Made by a program: the position numbers and the translations under genes
Shown: piece after piece, positions 9,386 to 17,452 of the stretch
How the letters are laid out: each line of letters begins with the position of its first letter
How positions within the stretch are numbered: the stretch's first letter is position 1
Assembly (NCBI GenBank): GCA_019637615.1
Contig: JAHBVJ010000004.1
Location: 248,001-312,000, forward strand
DNA from: Anaerolineae bacterium
Lineage (GTDB): Bacteria; Chloroflexota; Anaerolineae; Aggregatilineales; UBA2796
DNA: 64,000 nucleotides
Direction: 5' to 3'
Notes under the pieces: generated by a model
Database searches by the model: none
What the model was told of the DNA's origin: nothing
What the model saw: only the letters and a program-made list of their open reading frames with translations

Positions 9386-10492
9386 TTACACGGGAAGTTT
9401 CAGGCTGAAGGTAGTACCGACTTTTTCTTCGCTCTGATACCAGATTTTGCCGCCCATCGTTTCTAGCTCGATCTTGACCAGATACAGGCTGATGCCATAG
9501 CCGAATTCCGCCAAGACCTGCGGTTGGCGCGCCCGTTGGAACGGCGCAAATACGCGCTCGGCCTCTTTTTCGCGGATGCCGTAGCCTTCATCAATGACAT
9601 CGAGCTGCACCATTTGTCCCTGTTGACTGCGCGAAGCTTGCAGCTTGATCGGGGAGTCTTTGGGGCTGTACATCACAGCATTGCGCAAGATGTCGCTGAG
9701 GATGGTGCGCAAATGCCCCGGCGAGACGATGGCATTGACATTGCTCGGTATCTTCACGGAAAGGCGAGCGCGGAAGTCTTCCGACAGCGTAGGATCGAGG
9801 GAGCCGCGTTCGCTCAACACTTCGAGATAATCTTCGATGAATTCATCGAGCACGATCTTCGTGCGTCCTTGCTTGATCTGCGCGACGAGTTGATCCGTGC
9901 GGATGGTTTCCAAGCGGGACAGCGCGTGCGTGAAGCGTTCGAGGCGTTCCATCTGCGTCGTGATCATGCCCGCGAAGCCTTCCACGCGGTCAGCGATCTG
10001 CATGGCGGACATACCCGGCGCACTGTTGCGCAAAATCTTGAGGATCAGCTCGGCGTGTCCGCGCGCGCCCTCGATGGCTTCTTCGGATTCGCGGCGGAAC
10101 GTGGTCATCAACTCGCTGAGGGCGCTCCAATCCGGGCGTTCGATGGTGAGCATGGTATAGACGCGCCCTGCTGGATCGTAGATCGCGGTGACCCAACACG
10201 AGAGATGTACTCCCGCCAACAGCGTCTTAAAATGCACTGGTTCGGCTTGCTGAAAAGCTTGAGCGCGAAACTCGTTGGCGCTAACACTGTCGCCGCGTTT
10301 GCCATCGAGGAGCGCCGCACAGGCATCCCAGCCTTGAGAACGGAGCACGATCAGGTTGGCACCGAGGATTTTGTAGGCGGCGTGGTTGTTGTACACCAGT
10401 TGCCCATCGGTATCGAAGAGCAGAACACCCTGCCCAAGTGCATCGAATACCGTGCGGATTTCGAAAATTCCTTGCGTGGGTTTGTTCGTCAT
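9386..10492 (-). CDS. PAS-domain sensor with HATPase domain, phospho-histidine missing
   Basis: A cytosolic histidine-kinase-like protein of 368 residues without membrane helices. A PAS domain spans about 10-115 (VLLFDTDGQLVYNN). A helical dimerisation segment spans about 123-215 and a HATPase_c domain about 220-368. The ATPase motifs are intact: N box ILRNAVMYSP, G1 DEGYGI and G2 GYGISLYLVK. Where the H-box His should stand the sequence reads FRRESEEAIEGARGHAEL, placing Arg134 at the usual His. It may therefore bind ATP but not autophosphorylate in the normal way. The response regulator gene at 10676 lies just upstream on the same strand and is the likely partner. Confidence 0.8.
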   Translation of the reverse strand: MTNKPTQGIFEIRTVFDALGQGVLLFDTDGQLVYNNHAAYKILGANLIVLRSQGWDACAALLDGKRGDSVSANEFRAQAFQQAEPVHFKTLLAGVHLSCWVTAIYDPAGRVYTMLTIERPDWSALSELMTTFRRESEEAIEGARGHAELILKILRNSAPGMSAMQIADRVEGFAGMITTQMERLERFTHALSRLETIRTDQLVAQIKQGRTKIVLDEFIEDYLEVLSERGSLDPTLSEDFRARLSVKIPSNVNAIVSPGHLRTILSDILRNAVMYSPKDSPIKLQASRSQQGQMVQLDVIDEGYGIREKEAERVFAPFQRARQPQVLAEFGYGISLYLVKIELETMGGKIWYQSEEKVGTTFSLKLPV

Positions 10493-10602
10493 CGCCGCCC
10501 AACCTTATGAGACCGAGATGATCTGATTATGGCGGGGGAGCGCGCTTTGTGCAATCCGATGGCTTGAGCGGTAAACAAACTAGAGAGGAGGTCGCTTGCT
10601 AT

Positions 10603-10644
10603 CGTGATCGCAGCCCGCAGTGGACATTATTGGCTACGATCACA
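10603..10644 (-). terminator. Stem-loop between response regulator and PAS sensor genes
   Basis: CGTGATCGCAGCC (10603-10615) and GGCTACGATCACA (10632-10644) pair over about 12 bp with one wobble and a 16-nt loop. It lies downstream of the regulator stop (10676, minus strand) and before the sensor gene. No U-tract follows. It may be a Rho-dependent end, an attenuator or an mRNA stabiliser. Confidence 0.35.
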
Positions 10645-10675
10645 GCCTATCTTCCTAGATACTCACTGACAGTGC

Positions 10676-11287
10676 TTAAATATGGCGCAGTTTGTCGATC
10701 AACTTGACGAGGTAGTTCTTTGGCCCACCACCCTGCGAGAGCGAGCGTAACCGTGCGGTTTCGGCACGCAGCCACGCTTCATCGGTAGGCTGACCACCGA
10801 CCAAGACCTCGGCACCCGTGCAGACGGCATCCGGCTGGCGACTGTACAGCTCACGATAGGAGACCGTGTATTCCTTGAGCGCGGAGATCATGCCCGGGGT
10901 GAGCGGATTTTGACCGATGCGCTTCGGCGGGCGTGGCGTGCTGATCAACAGTTGAGAAACCTTGAGCACTTCTTGAATATCCAGCGGTTTGGCGAGGAAA
11001 TCGTTCATCCCCATCTTTTGCGCTTCTTGCCGATGGAAGTCATCGACGGAGACGCCGAGAATGGGCACATCGCGCAGCATCGACTGTGAGCGCATGAAAC
11101 TGGCTACGTCTTTGCCCGTGCCGGACGGCAGGTAAAAATCCGTGATGACCAGATCAGGGCGAGTGCGTTGCAAAAAGGCCAGTGCTTCTGGCACGTCCGG
11201 AAAAATGAAGACGCGATGTTGAGGAAAGATATTCCGATAAATATCGGCAATATCGGCATTGTCTTCGATAACTACGACAGTCGCCAT
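10676..11287 (-). CDS. Response regulator with receiver domain and non-DNA-binding tail
   Basis: CheY-like receiver of about 120 residues followed by an unrecognised helical C-terminal region of about 80 residues. The start at 11287 is chosen because MATVVVIEDNADIADIY is the normal beginning of a receiver and AGGTG lies upstream. Acidic pocket Glu8-Asp9, phospho-acceptor Asp50 in LVITDFYLPSGTG and Lys100 in NDFLAKPLD are all present. The C-terminal part shows no HTH; it has LTPGMISALKEYTVSYRELY and ends LVKLIDKLRHI. It is probably the partner of the PAS sensor gene that follows on the same strand. Confidence 0.82.
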   Translation of the reverse strand: MATVVVIEDNADIADIYRNIFPQHRVFIFPDVPEALAFLQRTRPDLVITDFYLPSGTGKDVASFMRSQSMLRDVPILGVSVDDFHRQEAQKMGMNDFLAKPLDIQEVLKVSQLLISTPRPPKRIGQNPLTPGMISALKEYTVSYRELYSRQPDAVCTGAEVLVGGQPTDEAWLRAETARLRSLSQGGGPKNYLVKLIDKLRHI

Positions 11288-11675
11288 AGACACACCTAGC
11301 CATCCTGAGTGAGTGATCAGTGAAGAAATTGTAAAGGAATTCATGGTTCTTTACAATCACTGAATTATCACGGTTAAACACGTGATTGTTGAGATTAACA
11401 ATTGTGGTGAGCCTGTGTAGTCCGTTGGGGTATGGATGATGTGGCGACACGATGTTCCTTTTCGTTGCTCCTTTTCATTCAAACTGCCAATTGCTGCTCT
11501 TATAGGGTAGGTAGGCCGCGACCCCACACAATCCCGCGTAACAATCTCATAAAGGATGAAATTCGGTATACTATCGGATTGCTCAATAGGTTGCTCATGA
11601 TTAGAATTTCAAGGATACTAAGAGAAGTTCTAATTCATCATCTAGGCAAGCTATCATCATTTCGGAGGTGCGCTC
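11288..11675. other. Divergent intergenic region between response regulator and coaE fusion
   Basis: About 390 bp without a supportable gene. It contains an inverted repeat ACAATCAC (11353-11360) / GTGATTGT (11382-11389), some 66-100 bp upstream of the regulator start. GGTATACTATCGG near 11567 could be a promoter element for coaE, but it is over 100 bp from the start. The rest shows no structure that I can name. Confidence 0.4.
11353..11389. promoter_or_regulatory. Inverted repeat upstream of the response regulator gene
   Basis: Perfect 8-bp arms ACAATCAC and GTGATTGT with 21 bp between them, upstream of the regulator start at 11287. Arms about three helical turns apart could bind a dimer, but no protein can be named. 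Confidence 0.3.
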
Positions 11676-13031
11676 GTGGGTCGTTGGCCTAATAAATACG
11701 TCATTGGCCTCACAGGCAACATTGCCATGGGCAAGAGTTTGGTTCGCAAGATGTTGGAGCAGCTCGGCGCTTACACCATCGATGCTGATGGCTTGGCACA
11801 CCAAGTGATGGCTCCCGGCGCACCTGCTTACCGACCTGTGATCGAGACTTTTGGCAGATGGATTGTGTCACCCGATGGCAAGATCGACCGCAGCAAATTG
11901 GGCGCGGTCGCGTTTTCGCATCCAGAGGCACTGGCACGACTCGAAGCGCTCACCCATCCAATCGTCGGGCAAGGCATTGATACGCTGGTCAGCCGCGCTC
12001 AACAACCCATCGTCGTGATCGAGGCGATCAAGCTGGTGGACGGTCAGATCGGCGGCTGGGTCGATACGATCTGGGTTGTCGATACCGCGCCGAGCGTTCA
12101 GGTTGAGCGATTGGTCAAGCGTGGTCTGCCGGAAGCGGATGCACATAAACGGATCAGTATGCAGAACCCGCAGCGTGACAAATTAGCCAGAGCCAATGTC
12201 ACGATCTCCAACAGCGGCACGCCGCAAGATACGTGGGTACAGGTCGAGCGCGAGTGGAAGAAAATCCTTGAAGCACGCGGCTTGAAACTGCGCCAGACGG
12301 ATGAAGTGCGCACGGTGAAGATTTCGCAACCATCCGCGCCACCAGCGGCACAACCGCCACGTCCGCAGCCTGTGACGCCCTCCACAACGTTATCGGCAGC
12401 GCCAACCGCTCCGCCTTCACAACCAGTCATCAAACCATTGACAACGACGCCGACGCCCGCACAACCGCCCGCCGAACCAGTGCATCATCCGTCAACGCCT
12501 GTCGTGACGACGGTAACGCCGCCAACTTCGGAAACCGTGTCGGTGTCGGTCAAGATTCGGCGCGGGATGCCTGCCACGGCTGACCAGATCGCACAGCTTA
12601 TCAATCAGCAAACCGGTAAGACGCTCACGCGCTTGGACGTGATGACCTCGTTTGGCGAAAAGTCGTATTTGTTGGCGGACATGGACAACAAGATCGTAGG
12701 GCTGGCGGGGTTCCAAGTCGAGAACCTGATCACACGGATGGATGAGTTCATCATCCTGCCGGGGACGCCGCAAGCTGCCCTCGCGGAGGCATTGATCGGC
12801 GCGGTGGAACAGGCATCCAAGGAATTGCAGAGCGAAGTGGGCTTGATGTTCGTGTCCAATAACGCACCGCCTTCGATCAGCGACGTGTTCAATCGTATGG
12901 AATATCAGAAGATGGAACTCGACACGATCAAGGTGCCCGCGTGGCGTGAAGCCGCTGAGGAAGCGCAGCCGCCCAACTCGATGCTGTTCGCCAAGAAGCT
13001 GCGTGCCGAGCGTGTGCTCAAGCCATTGTAA
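11676..13031 (+). CDS. coaE: Dephospho-CoA kinase fused to a C-terminal GNAT-like domain
   Basis: Residues about 8-205 are CoaE, which phosphorylates the 3'-hydroxyl of dephospho-CoA, the last step of CoA synthesis. P-loop GLTGNIAMGKS (11-21), IDADGLAHQV (35-44), THPIV and the lid NPQRDKLARANVTISNSG are present. Residues about 215-285 are a Pro/Thr/Ala-rich linker. Residues about 289-445 resemble a GNAT acyltransferase: KIRRGMPATADQIAQLI, KIVGLAGFQVENL and a C-terminal LFVSNNAPPSISDVFNRMEYQKME. Stand-alone CoaE is about 200 residues, so the extra half is unusual. The GTG start at 11676 follows GGAGG by 6 bp. The role of the GNAT part is unknown; the canonical acetyl-CoA P-loop (Q/RxxGxG/A) is not obvious. 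Confidence 0.88.
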   Translation: MGRWPNKYVIGLTGNIAMGKSLVRKMLEQLGAYTIDADGLAHQVMAPGAPAYRPVIETFGRWIVSPDGKIDRSKLGAVAFSHPEALARLEALTHPIVGQGIDTLVSRAQQPIVVIEAIKLVDGQIGGWVDTIWVVDTAPSVQVERLVKRGLPEADAHKRISMQNPQRDKLARANVTISNSGTPQDTWVQVEREWKKILEARGLKLRQTDEVRTVKISQPSAPPAAQPPRPQPVTPSTTLSAAPTAPPSQPVIKPLTTTPTPAQPPAEPVHHPSTPVVTTVTPPTSETVSVSVKIRRGMPATADQIAQLINQQTGKTLTRLDVMTSFGEKSYLLADMDNKIVGLAGFQVENLITRMDEFIILPGTPQAALAEALIGAVEQASKELQSEVGLMFVSNNAPPSISDVFNRMEYQKMELDTIKVPAWREAAEEAQPPNSMLFAKKLRAERVLKPL

Positions 13032-13040
13032 GATGTAAGA

Positions 13041-13071
13041 AGTGCTGAGTGCTTAGTCCTTAGTGCTCAGT
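13041..13071. repeat. AGTGCTNAGT interspersed repeat, copy 1
   Basis: The units AGTGCTGAGT, GCTTAGTCCT and TAGTGCTCAGT stand in tandem 9 bp after the coaE stop. The same word recurs at 14781-14807, 34850-34919 and 34969-35000, always just downstream or between genes. This is a genome-dispersed short repeat family of unknown role. Confidence 0.7.
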
Positions 13072-13077
13072 TGAAGC

Positions 13078-13114
13078 CCTCACCCCAACCCCTCTCCCGC
13101 AAGGCGAGGGGCTT
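13078..13114. repeat. CCCTCACCCC-type intergenic repeat
   Basis: CCCTCACCCCAACCCCTCTC followed by a short loop and GCGAGGGGCTT, so the C-rich and G-rich arms can pair. Similar intergenic elements are common in many bacterial genomes, including cyanobacteria and Chloroflexota. It lies directly after the AGTGCTNAGT repeat. Confidence 0.6.
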
Positions 13115-13143
13115 ACCCACTTGATACCGAATGATCCCTGAAT

Positions 13144-13173
13144 TGATCCCGTTGGCTGGTGCGCACGGGATCA
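13144..13173 (+). terminator. Stem-loop downstream of coaE fusion
   Basis: TGATCCCGT (13144-13152) and ACGGGATCA (13165-13173) form a perfect 9-bp stem with a 12-nt loop, followed by a weak T-rich stretch TTTGATT. It may end the coaE transcript; the distance of 110 bp from the stop makes this uncertain. Confidence 0.4.
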
Positions 13174-13583
13174 TTTGATTCATTCTCTTGTTCGGTGCGA
13201 TGTTCTTGAGATTGGGAGATTGCGGAGATGCCGTACGAGCATGATTGTGGTCGCAACATTGGCTCGCATGATATGAGGTGTGCTACCCCGTTACGCTCCT
13301 AACGATGGTTTTGAGCGTAGCTGGCGTCCGAGGATCAGCCATATGCCTGTTTGTCATGAATCGCAATCGTCTAGTGGTCTGCTGAAGCATAGGCCGCCAA
13401 GCCAATCCTCAGAGATATAGAACGATAATACATTTATTCTATCCGGATTTCAGAGAAAGTCAAGGCTTGATTCGTAAGAAGTTCGTTTGAAGCTGTAAAA
13501 GGTGATAAACGACACATTCGCAGTAAAAAACTGCGAGCAACAATACTTGAATATTAGCAATTACAGCAAAGAGAGATGTTTCA

Positions 13584-14459
13584 ATGAATCGACTATTTAT
13601 TCGTATATTAGTTATATTTGTAATCACGGGCATGTTCACCCTGCTTTCTACTGAACATAGCTACGCACAAAATCGTCGTGTTCAGTGTGGGGATATAGCT
13701 GAGGTTGAATTTGACCATCCTAACGAAGATGTCAACCTAACCTTGACGCTTAGTTCAGGTGATGAACTGCAACTCTATGGTCTGGCGGTTGAAAAGACGC
13801 TTCAGTTCTCAATCATTGTGAAAGCTCCTGACACACATGAAATTGCTTGGTCAACGCTGGCTCAACAACCGTCGATAGATCGCTTCAAAGTTGCTTACAC
13901 AGGAAGCTACATTCTGATGGTCAGTAACCATCGAACCCAAAACTCTAAAGGCAATCAGGGTGGTATCGGCAAAGCTAAGGTGTCAATCGGCTGTATTTGG
14001 AAAAAGAATGGCGTCATTATTTTGCCACCAAATCTAGCAACTAAACCTGCACCATCCAGTCCACCCGCCTATGGGTTTCCCGGCCTTCCCCCTGTCGATT
14101 TTAAGAATGCGATTGAGCTTCCATTGGCGGGCTATCCGCCTATCGTGGCACCAATCGCGAGTGACATCGTTTTTGTATACAAGTTCAGCGCGAACGAGGA
14201 GGAGATCTATGTCGTCACCATAGATCGCAATGCTGGTGAGGCGTCTTTCGCCATGACGATACTCGATCCCGCAAATGTGCCAGTATTCACAACAGTGATG
14301 GGATCGATGGATACTATGAGTGTGGATGTAAAAATTACAACGACGGGCAAATATACACTCGGCTTCTTCCTTACGGCACAAACTGAGGAAGAGGCTAAAG
14401 CAAGAGAAGGGGGAGGCGTATTTACGATTACGGTCAACAAAAAGGATCGCGCCTACTAA
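13584..14459 (+). CDS. Hypothetical secreted protein
   Basis: An exported protein of 291 residues. The N-terminus has Arg residues, a hydrophobic core ILVIFVITGMFTLLS and a probable cleavage after SYAQ. The mature part appears to hold two beta-rich domains joined by a Pro-rich linker (PSSPPAYGFPGLPPVDF, about residues 155-172). Both domains have a pattern close to pre-peptidase C-terminal domains (LTLSSGDELQLYGL, YTGSYILMVSNHR; YKFSANEEEIYVVTID, TTGKYTLGFF). That similarity is a visual suggestion. The gene and its upstream region are more AT-rich than the neighbours. Confidence 0.7.
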   Translation: MNRLFIRILVIFVITGMFTLLSTEHSYAQNRRVQCGDIAEVEFDHPNEDVNLTLTLSSGDELQLYGLAVEKTLQFSIIVKAPDTHEIAWSTLAQQPSIDRFKVAYTGSYILMVSNHRTQNSKGNQGGIGKAKVSIGCIWKKNGVIILPPNLATKPAPSSPPAYGFPGLPPVDFKNAIELPLAGYPPIVAPIASDIVFVYKFSANEEEIYVVTIDRNAGEASFAMTILDPANVPVFTTVMGSMDTMSVDVKITTTGKYTLGFFLTAQTEEEAKAREGGGVFTITVNKKDRAY

Positions 14460-14484
14460 CCGTGTGATGATGCGCCGATCGGCG

Positions 14485-14493
14485 TGCTATAAT
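14485..14493 (+). promoter_or_regulatory. Extended -10 promoter element
   Basis: TGCTATAAT is an extended -10 (TGn plus a perfect TATAAT). Transcription would begin near 14500, which rules out the longer GTG start at 14464 for the next gene and supports the ATG at 14521. Confidence 0.5.
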
Positions 14494-14520
14494 GACGGGG
14501 ATGAAAGGAAATTACACGTT

Positions 14521-14778
14521 ATGGATAAAGTGAAAAATACCCCCGTTGTGGGTCCTGTGATTAAGTTCGCGGATGCGCGTCCGCGTTTGGCGGCATGGAT
14601 CGTGCTCTCGCTCGGTATCGTGATTCTACTGCTGATCGAGGCGCGGGACGTCGGGCTGCTGTTCGGGCAGTGGGTGGCGCTGATCGTGGCGTCGATCCTC
14701 GTGGCGGGGCTGTGCGTGTGGATCGTCACGTTTGAGGACAGCGCCGACGAGAACACCACCAAGCCGGACAAAGCGTAG
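14521..14778 (+). CDS. Small two-helix membrane protein
   Basis: 85 residues with two predicted membrane helices, about 24-42 (AAWIVLSLGIVILLLIEA) and 47-69 (FGQWVALIVASILVAGLCV), and an acidic C-terminal tail DSADENTTKPDKA. AAAGGAAA lies upstream of the chosen ATG, and the promoter element at 14485 excludes a longer start. No family recognised. Confidence 0.65.
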   Translation: MDKVKNTPVVGPVIKFADARPRLAAWIVLSLGIVILLLIEARDVGLLFGQWVALIVASILVAGLCVWIVTFEDSADENTTKPDKA

Positions 14779-14780
14779 GA

Positions 14781-14807
14781 AAGTGCTTAGTCCTGAGTGC
14801 TAAGTAC
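14781..14807. repeat. AGTGCTNAGT interspersed repeat, copy 2
   Basis: AAGTGCTTAGTCCTGAGTGC followed by TAAGTAC, 2 bp after the stop of the small membrane protein. It has the same unit as the copies at 13041, 34850 and 34969. Confidence 0.65.
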
Positions 14808-14914
14808 ATACGAAATTCATACTCTAGCCCAACGGTAAACAAACCGGTGGGAACTCTTGCGCGGCGGTCGGTGTCCCTTGCATTAGCGCTGATTCTAGCG
14901 AAGGGATACCCGAC

Positions 14915-15871
14915 ATGATGCTGCGTACACTCCTCGATCATCTTGCCGACCGCAAACCAACACAGGCCGATCAACAGGCTGGCTACTGCATTCAGCCGCT
15001 GGTTGGTGGTCACAATAATCTGCTGTACCGCGCCACCAACCACGACCATGATCTGGTCGTCAAATTCACTATTCGCGATACGCGTGACCGTGCGGGACGG
15101 GAATTCGAGGCGCTGACGGCTTTGCAAGAGGCGGGCTTGTCGATTGCGCCCGTGCCGATCTATATGGATCGCGATGGGTATGCGCTGCCCGTGATCGTGC
15201 AGAGTTATCTTGAGGGGGCGGTGAGCGCGGAGCCATGCGCTGACGACGAGGAGTGGAATGACCTGATCACCTATTATGCGATGCTGCATTCGGTGAACCC
15301 TGACAACGTCCAGACGTCGCTGCGCGGGGCGGTACTGAGCATGTACAGCGCGGAACAGGCCAAACTGACGCTTTACGAGCAGCTTGCGCGACTGCCAGCG
15401 AACGAGCATCCGCCGGAGCTTGGGGCAATTCTGGCATCGGTGGAGCAGCGACGGTGGCCTACTTGGCGTACGCCGCCGATCCGATTGAGCCGCTCCGACC
15501 CGAATCCGAGCAATTTCGTGCGCTGCATGAGGGGATGGAAATCGGTAGATTGGGAAAACAGCGGGTGGGGCGATCCGGCCTTCGAGATCGCGGATATGAT
15601 GACGCATCCGGCGTATATGAGTGTGACGGCGGAGCGGTGGGAGTGGGTGATCGCGGCGTATTGTCGGGCGGTGGGCGATCCCAACGCTGAGGTGCGAATC
15701 CGCACGTATTATGCGTTGATGCTGGCGTGGTGGGTGGTGCGCTTCGCGCGCTATTTGTACGAACTGCCACGCGGCGTTGATCGACGGTTGGTGACGCTGG
15801 CACCCGATTGGCACGAAACTACGCAGCAGAAATACACGCACTATGTGCAGTTGGCACGACAACAAATCTAA
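14915..15871 (+). CDS. Aminoglycoside phosphotransferase-family (APH) kinase
   Basis: Protein-kinase-like fold enzyme of 318 residues. GGHNNLLYRAT is the nucleotide-binding loop, HDLVVKF carries the ATP-binding Lys, and AGREFEALTAL the helix-C Glu. LSRSDPNPSNFV is the catalytic loop with Asp and Asn, and VDWENSGWGDPAFEIADMM is the metal-binding DxD-like block. Members phosphorylate antibiotics, choline, homoserine or other small molecules; nothing here selects a substrate. The catalytic loop has Ser-Arg-Ser-Asp in place of the more usual HxD. Confidence 0.85.
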   Translation: MMLRTLLDHLADRKPTQADQQAGYCIQPLVGGHNNLLYRATNHDHDLVVKFTIRDTRDRAGREFEALTALQEAGLSIAPVPIYMDRDGYALPVIVQSYLEGAVSAEPCADDEEWNDLITYYAMLHSVNPDNVQTSLRGAVLSMYSAEQAKLTLYEQLARLPANEHPPELGAILASVEQRRWPTWRTPPIRLSRSDPNPSNFVRCMRGWKSVDWENSGWGDPAFEIADMMTHPAYMSVTAERWEWVIAAYCRAVGDPNAEVRIRTYYALMLAWWVVRFARYLYELPRGVDRRLVTLAPDWHETTQQKYTHYVQLARQQI

Positions 15872-15940
15872 GTTGCATGGTATTTACGAATTCCCTATAC
15901 TGGACTTCGCTCCGCCGCACAGGGAAATAGGAATGTTACC

Positions 15941-17428
15941 ATGCGTCACACTGTCTTGATGTATAACCCCAAGAGCACTTCACCCGGTAAACAGCGGTTG
16001 CCGTTGTCGCTGCTGGCTATCGCCGCCGTGATCGAGGCCGATTACGACAGCGAGATCATCGACGGCAACTTGATCGCTGATCCAGCAACGCATATCATCG
16101 AGCGGGCGCGCAAGGTGAATGCCAAACTGCTGGCGGTGACGGTGATGCCGGGGCCACAGTTGACGCAAGCCGTGCCCGTGTGTCGGCAGATCAAGGCTGC
16201 GCTGCCTGACCTCAAGATTTTGTGGGGCGGTTATTTCCCGACGCAGCACGCCGAAGTGTGCCTGAACAGTGGTTATGTCGATTATTGCATCGAGGGGCAG
16301 GGCGAAGCACCGTTCCGCAAGCTGGTGGATACGCTGCATTACGGCGGATCGTTGGAGGAGGTGCCGAGTCTGTGGTACAAGGACGCGCATGGCACGATCA
16401 AGGAGACGACGCGGGCGGTGCCTGTTTTGCTGGATAATCTGCCGTGGTTTCCCTATCATCGTGTGGAGATGGATCGCTATGCGCAGAGCAATTATCTCGG
16501 CAAGCGCGACTTCAACCACAATACGAGTTTTGGCTGCCCCTTCGCGTGCAATTTTTGCGCGGTGGTAGCCTTGAGCAAACGGCGCTGGATTCCTGAGTCT
16601 GCCAAGCGGGCGGCGGACATCGTGACATTTTTGCATGATAAACACGGCGCGGATGCGGTCGAGTTCCACGATATGGATTTCTTCGTGAGCGAGGAACGCG
16701 TAGCCGATTTCAGCGAACGGATCACGCCGCTAAAGATGCGCTGGTGGGGCTTGGGACGCGTCGATACGTTGATGGGCTACAGTGACGCAACTTGGGCGAA
16801 GATGCGCGATAGCGGCGCGAAGATGATCTTCATGGGCGCGGAGAGCGGTTCCGATGAAGTGCTGGCGCGGATGAATAAGGGCGGCAAAAGCGGCACCGAA
16901 CAGACATTGGCGATTGTGGAGCGCATGAAAAAGTTCGGAATCGTGCCGGAATTGTCGTTCGTGCTCGGCAATCCCCCCGATCCGATGGCGGACATCGACG
17001 CCAGCATCAAATTCATCCGCAAGCTCAAGCAGATCAATCCGGCGACGGAACTGATCCTGTACATTTATACGCCCGTCCCGCAGGAAAACAGCGAATTGTA
17101 CGAAGCCGCCAAAAAATTGGGCTTTAAGTTCCCCGAAACGCTGGACGAGTGGGCGGATGATACATGGGGTAAGTTTGCGCTGCGCCGCGATCCCGGTACG
17201 CCGTGGTTCAAGGAGGATGCTCACCGCCGTGTGCGCAACTTCGAGTCGGTCATCAACGCCTACTATCCGACCATCACCGATACGCGGCTGCAACACAACG
17301 GCATGAAGACGATGCTGCGAGCGCTGTCCGGCGTGCGCTATAAGTTGGGCGTGTACCAGTGGCCTTATGAACTCAAGGCGCTGCAACGGGTGATCCATTA
17401 TCGTCGTCCGGAAACGACCGGGTTCTAG
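15941..17428 (+). CDS. B12-binding domain radical SAM protein
   Basis: A radical SAM enzyme of 495 residues with an N-terminal cobalamin-binding-like Rossmann domain (about 1-140, with LLAVTVMPGPQL and ILWGGYFPTQHA). The 4Fe-4S cluster ligands are Cys199, Cys203 and Cys206 in SFGCPFACNFCAVV. IFMGAESGSDEVLARMNKGG follows the usual Elp3/MiaB-like layout. The C-terminal region (about 400-495) is unassigned. Such class B enzymes do methylations or ring rearrangements of natural products or lipids; the substrate is unknown. The haloacid dehalogenase gene begins 24 bp later. Confidence 0.9.
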   Translation: MRHTVLMYNPKSTSPGKQRLPLSLLAIAAVIEADYDSEIIDGNLIADPATHIIERARKVNAKLLAVTVMPGPQLTQAVPVCRQIKAALPDLKILWGGYFPTQHAEVCLNSGYVDYCIEGQGEAPFRKLVDTLHYGGSLEEVPSLWYKDAHGTIKETTRAVPVLLDNLPWFPYHRVEMDRYAQSNYLGKRDFNHNTSFGCPFACNFCAVVALSKRRWIPESAKRAADIVTFLHDKHGADAVEFHDMDFFVSEERVADFSERITPLKMRWWGLGRVDTLMGYSDATWAKMRDSGAKMIFMGAESGSDEVLARMNKGGKSGTEQTLAIVERMKKFGIVPELSFVLGNPPDPMADIDASIKFIRKLKQINPATELILYIYTPVPQENSELYEAAKKLGFKFPETLDEWADDTWGKFALRRDPGTPWFKEDAHRRVRNFESVINAYYPTITDTRLQHNGMKTMLRALSGVRYKLGVYQWPYELKALQRVIHYRRPETTGF

Positions 17429-17452
17429 AAGTCATCGAAGGAGCTGTCACCA

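Larger units (their letters stand above)
13032..13583. other. Repeat-containing intergenic region
   Basis: This 552-bp gap has no supportable gene. From left to right it holds an AGTGCTNAGT repeat (13041-13071), a CCCTCACCCC-type repeat (13078-13114), a hairpin (13144-13173), unassigned sequence, an AT-rich stretch from about 13390, and a small hairpin TCGCAGT/ACTGCGA (13518-13536) 48 bp before the next start. The AT-rich part probably contains the promoter of the secreted protein at 13584. Confidence 0.55.

Noticed and set aside
11432..11692. Small plus-strand gene before coaE
   Set aside because: 86 codons of irregular composition without SD; it overlaps the coaE start region.
14726..15865. 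Long 379-codon minus-strand frame
   Set aside because: It is opposite the APH-like gene, is full of Arg and His typical of an antisense frame, and the plus strand has the catalytic motifs.
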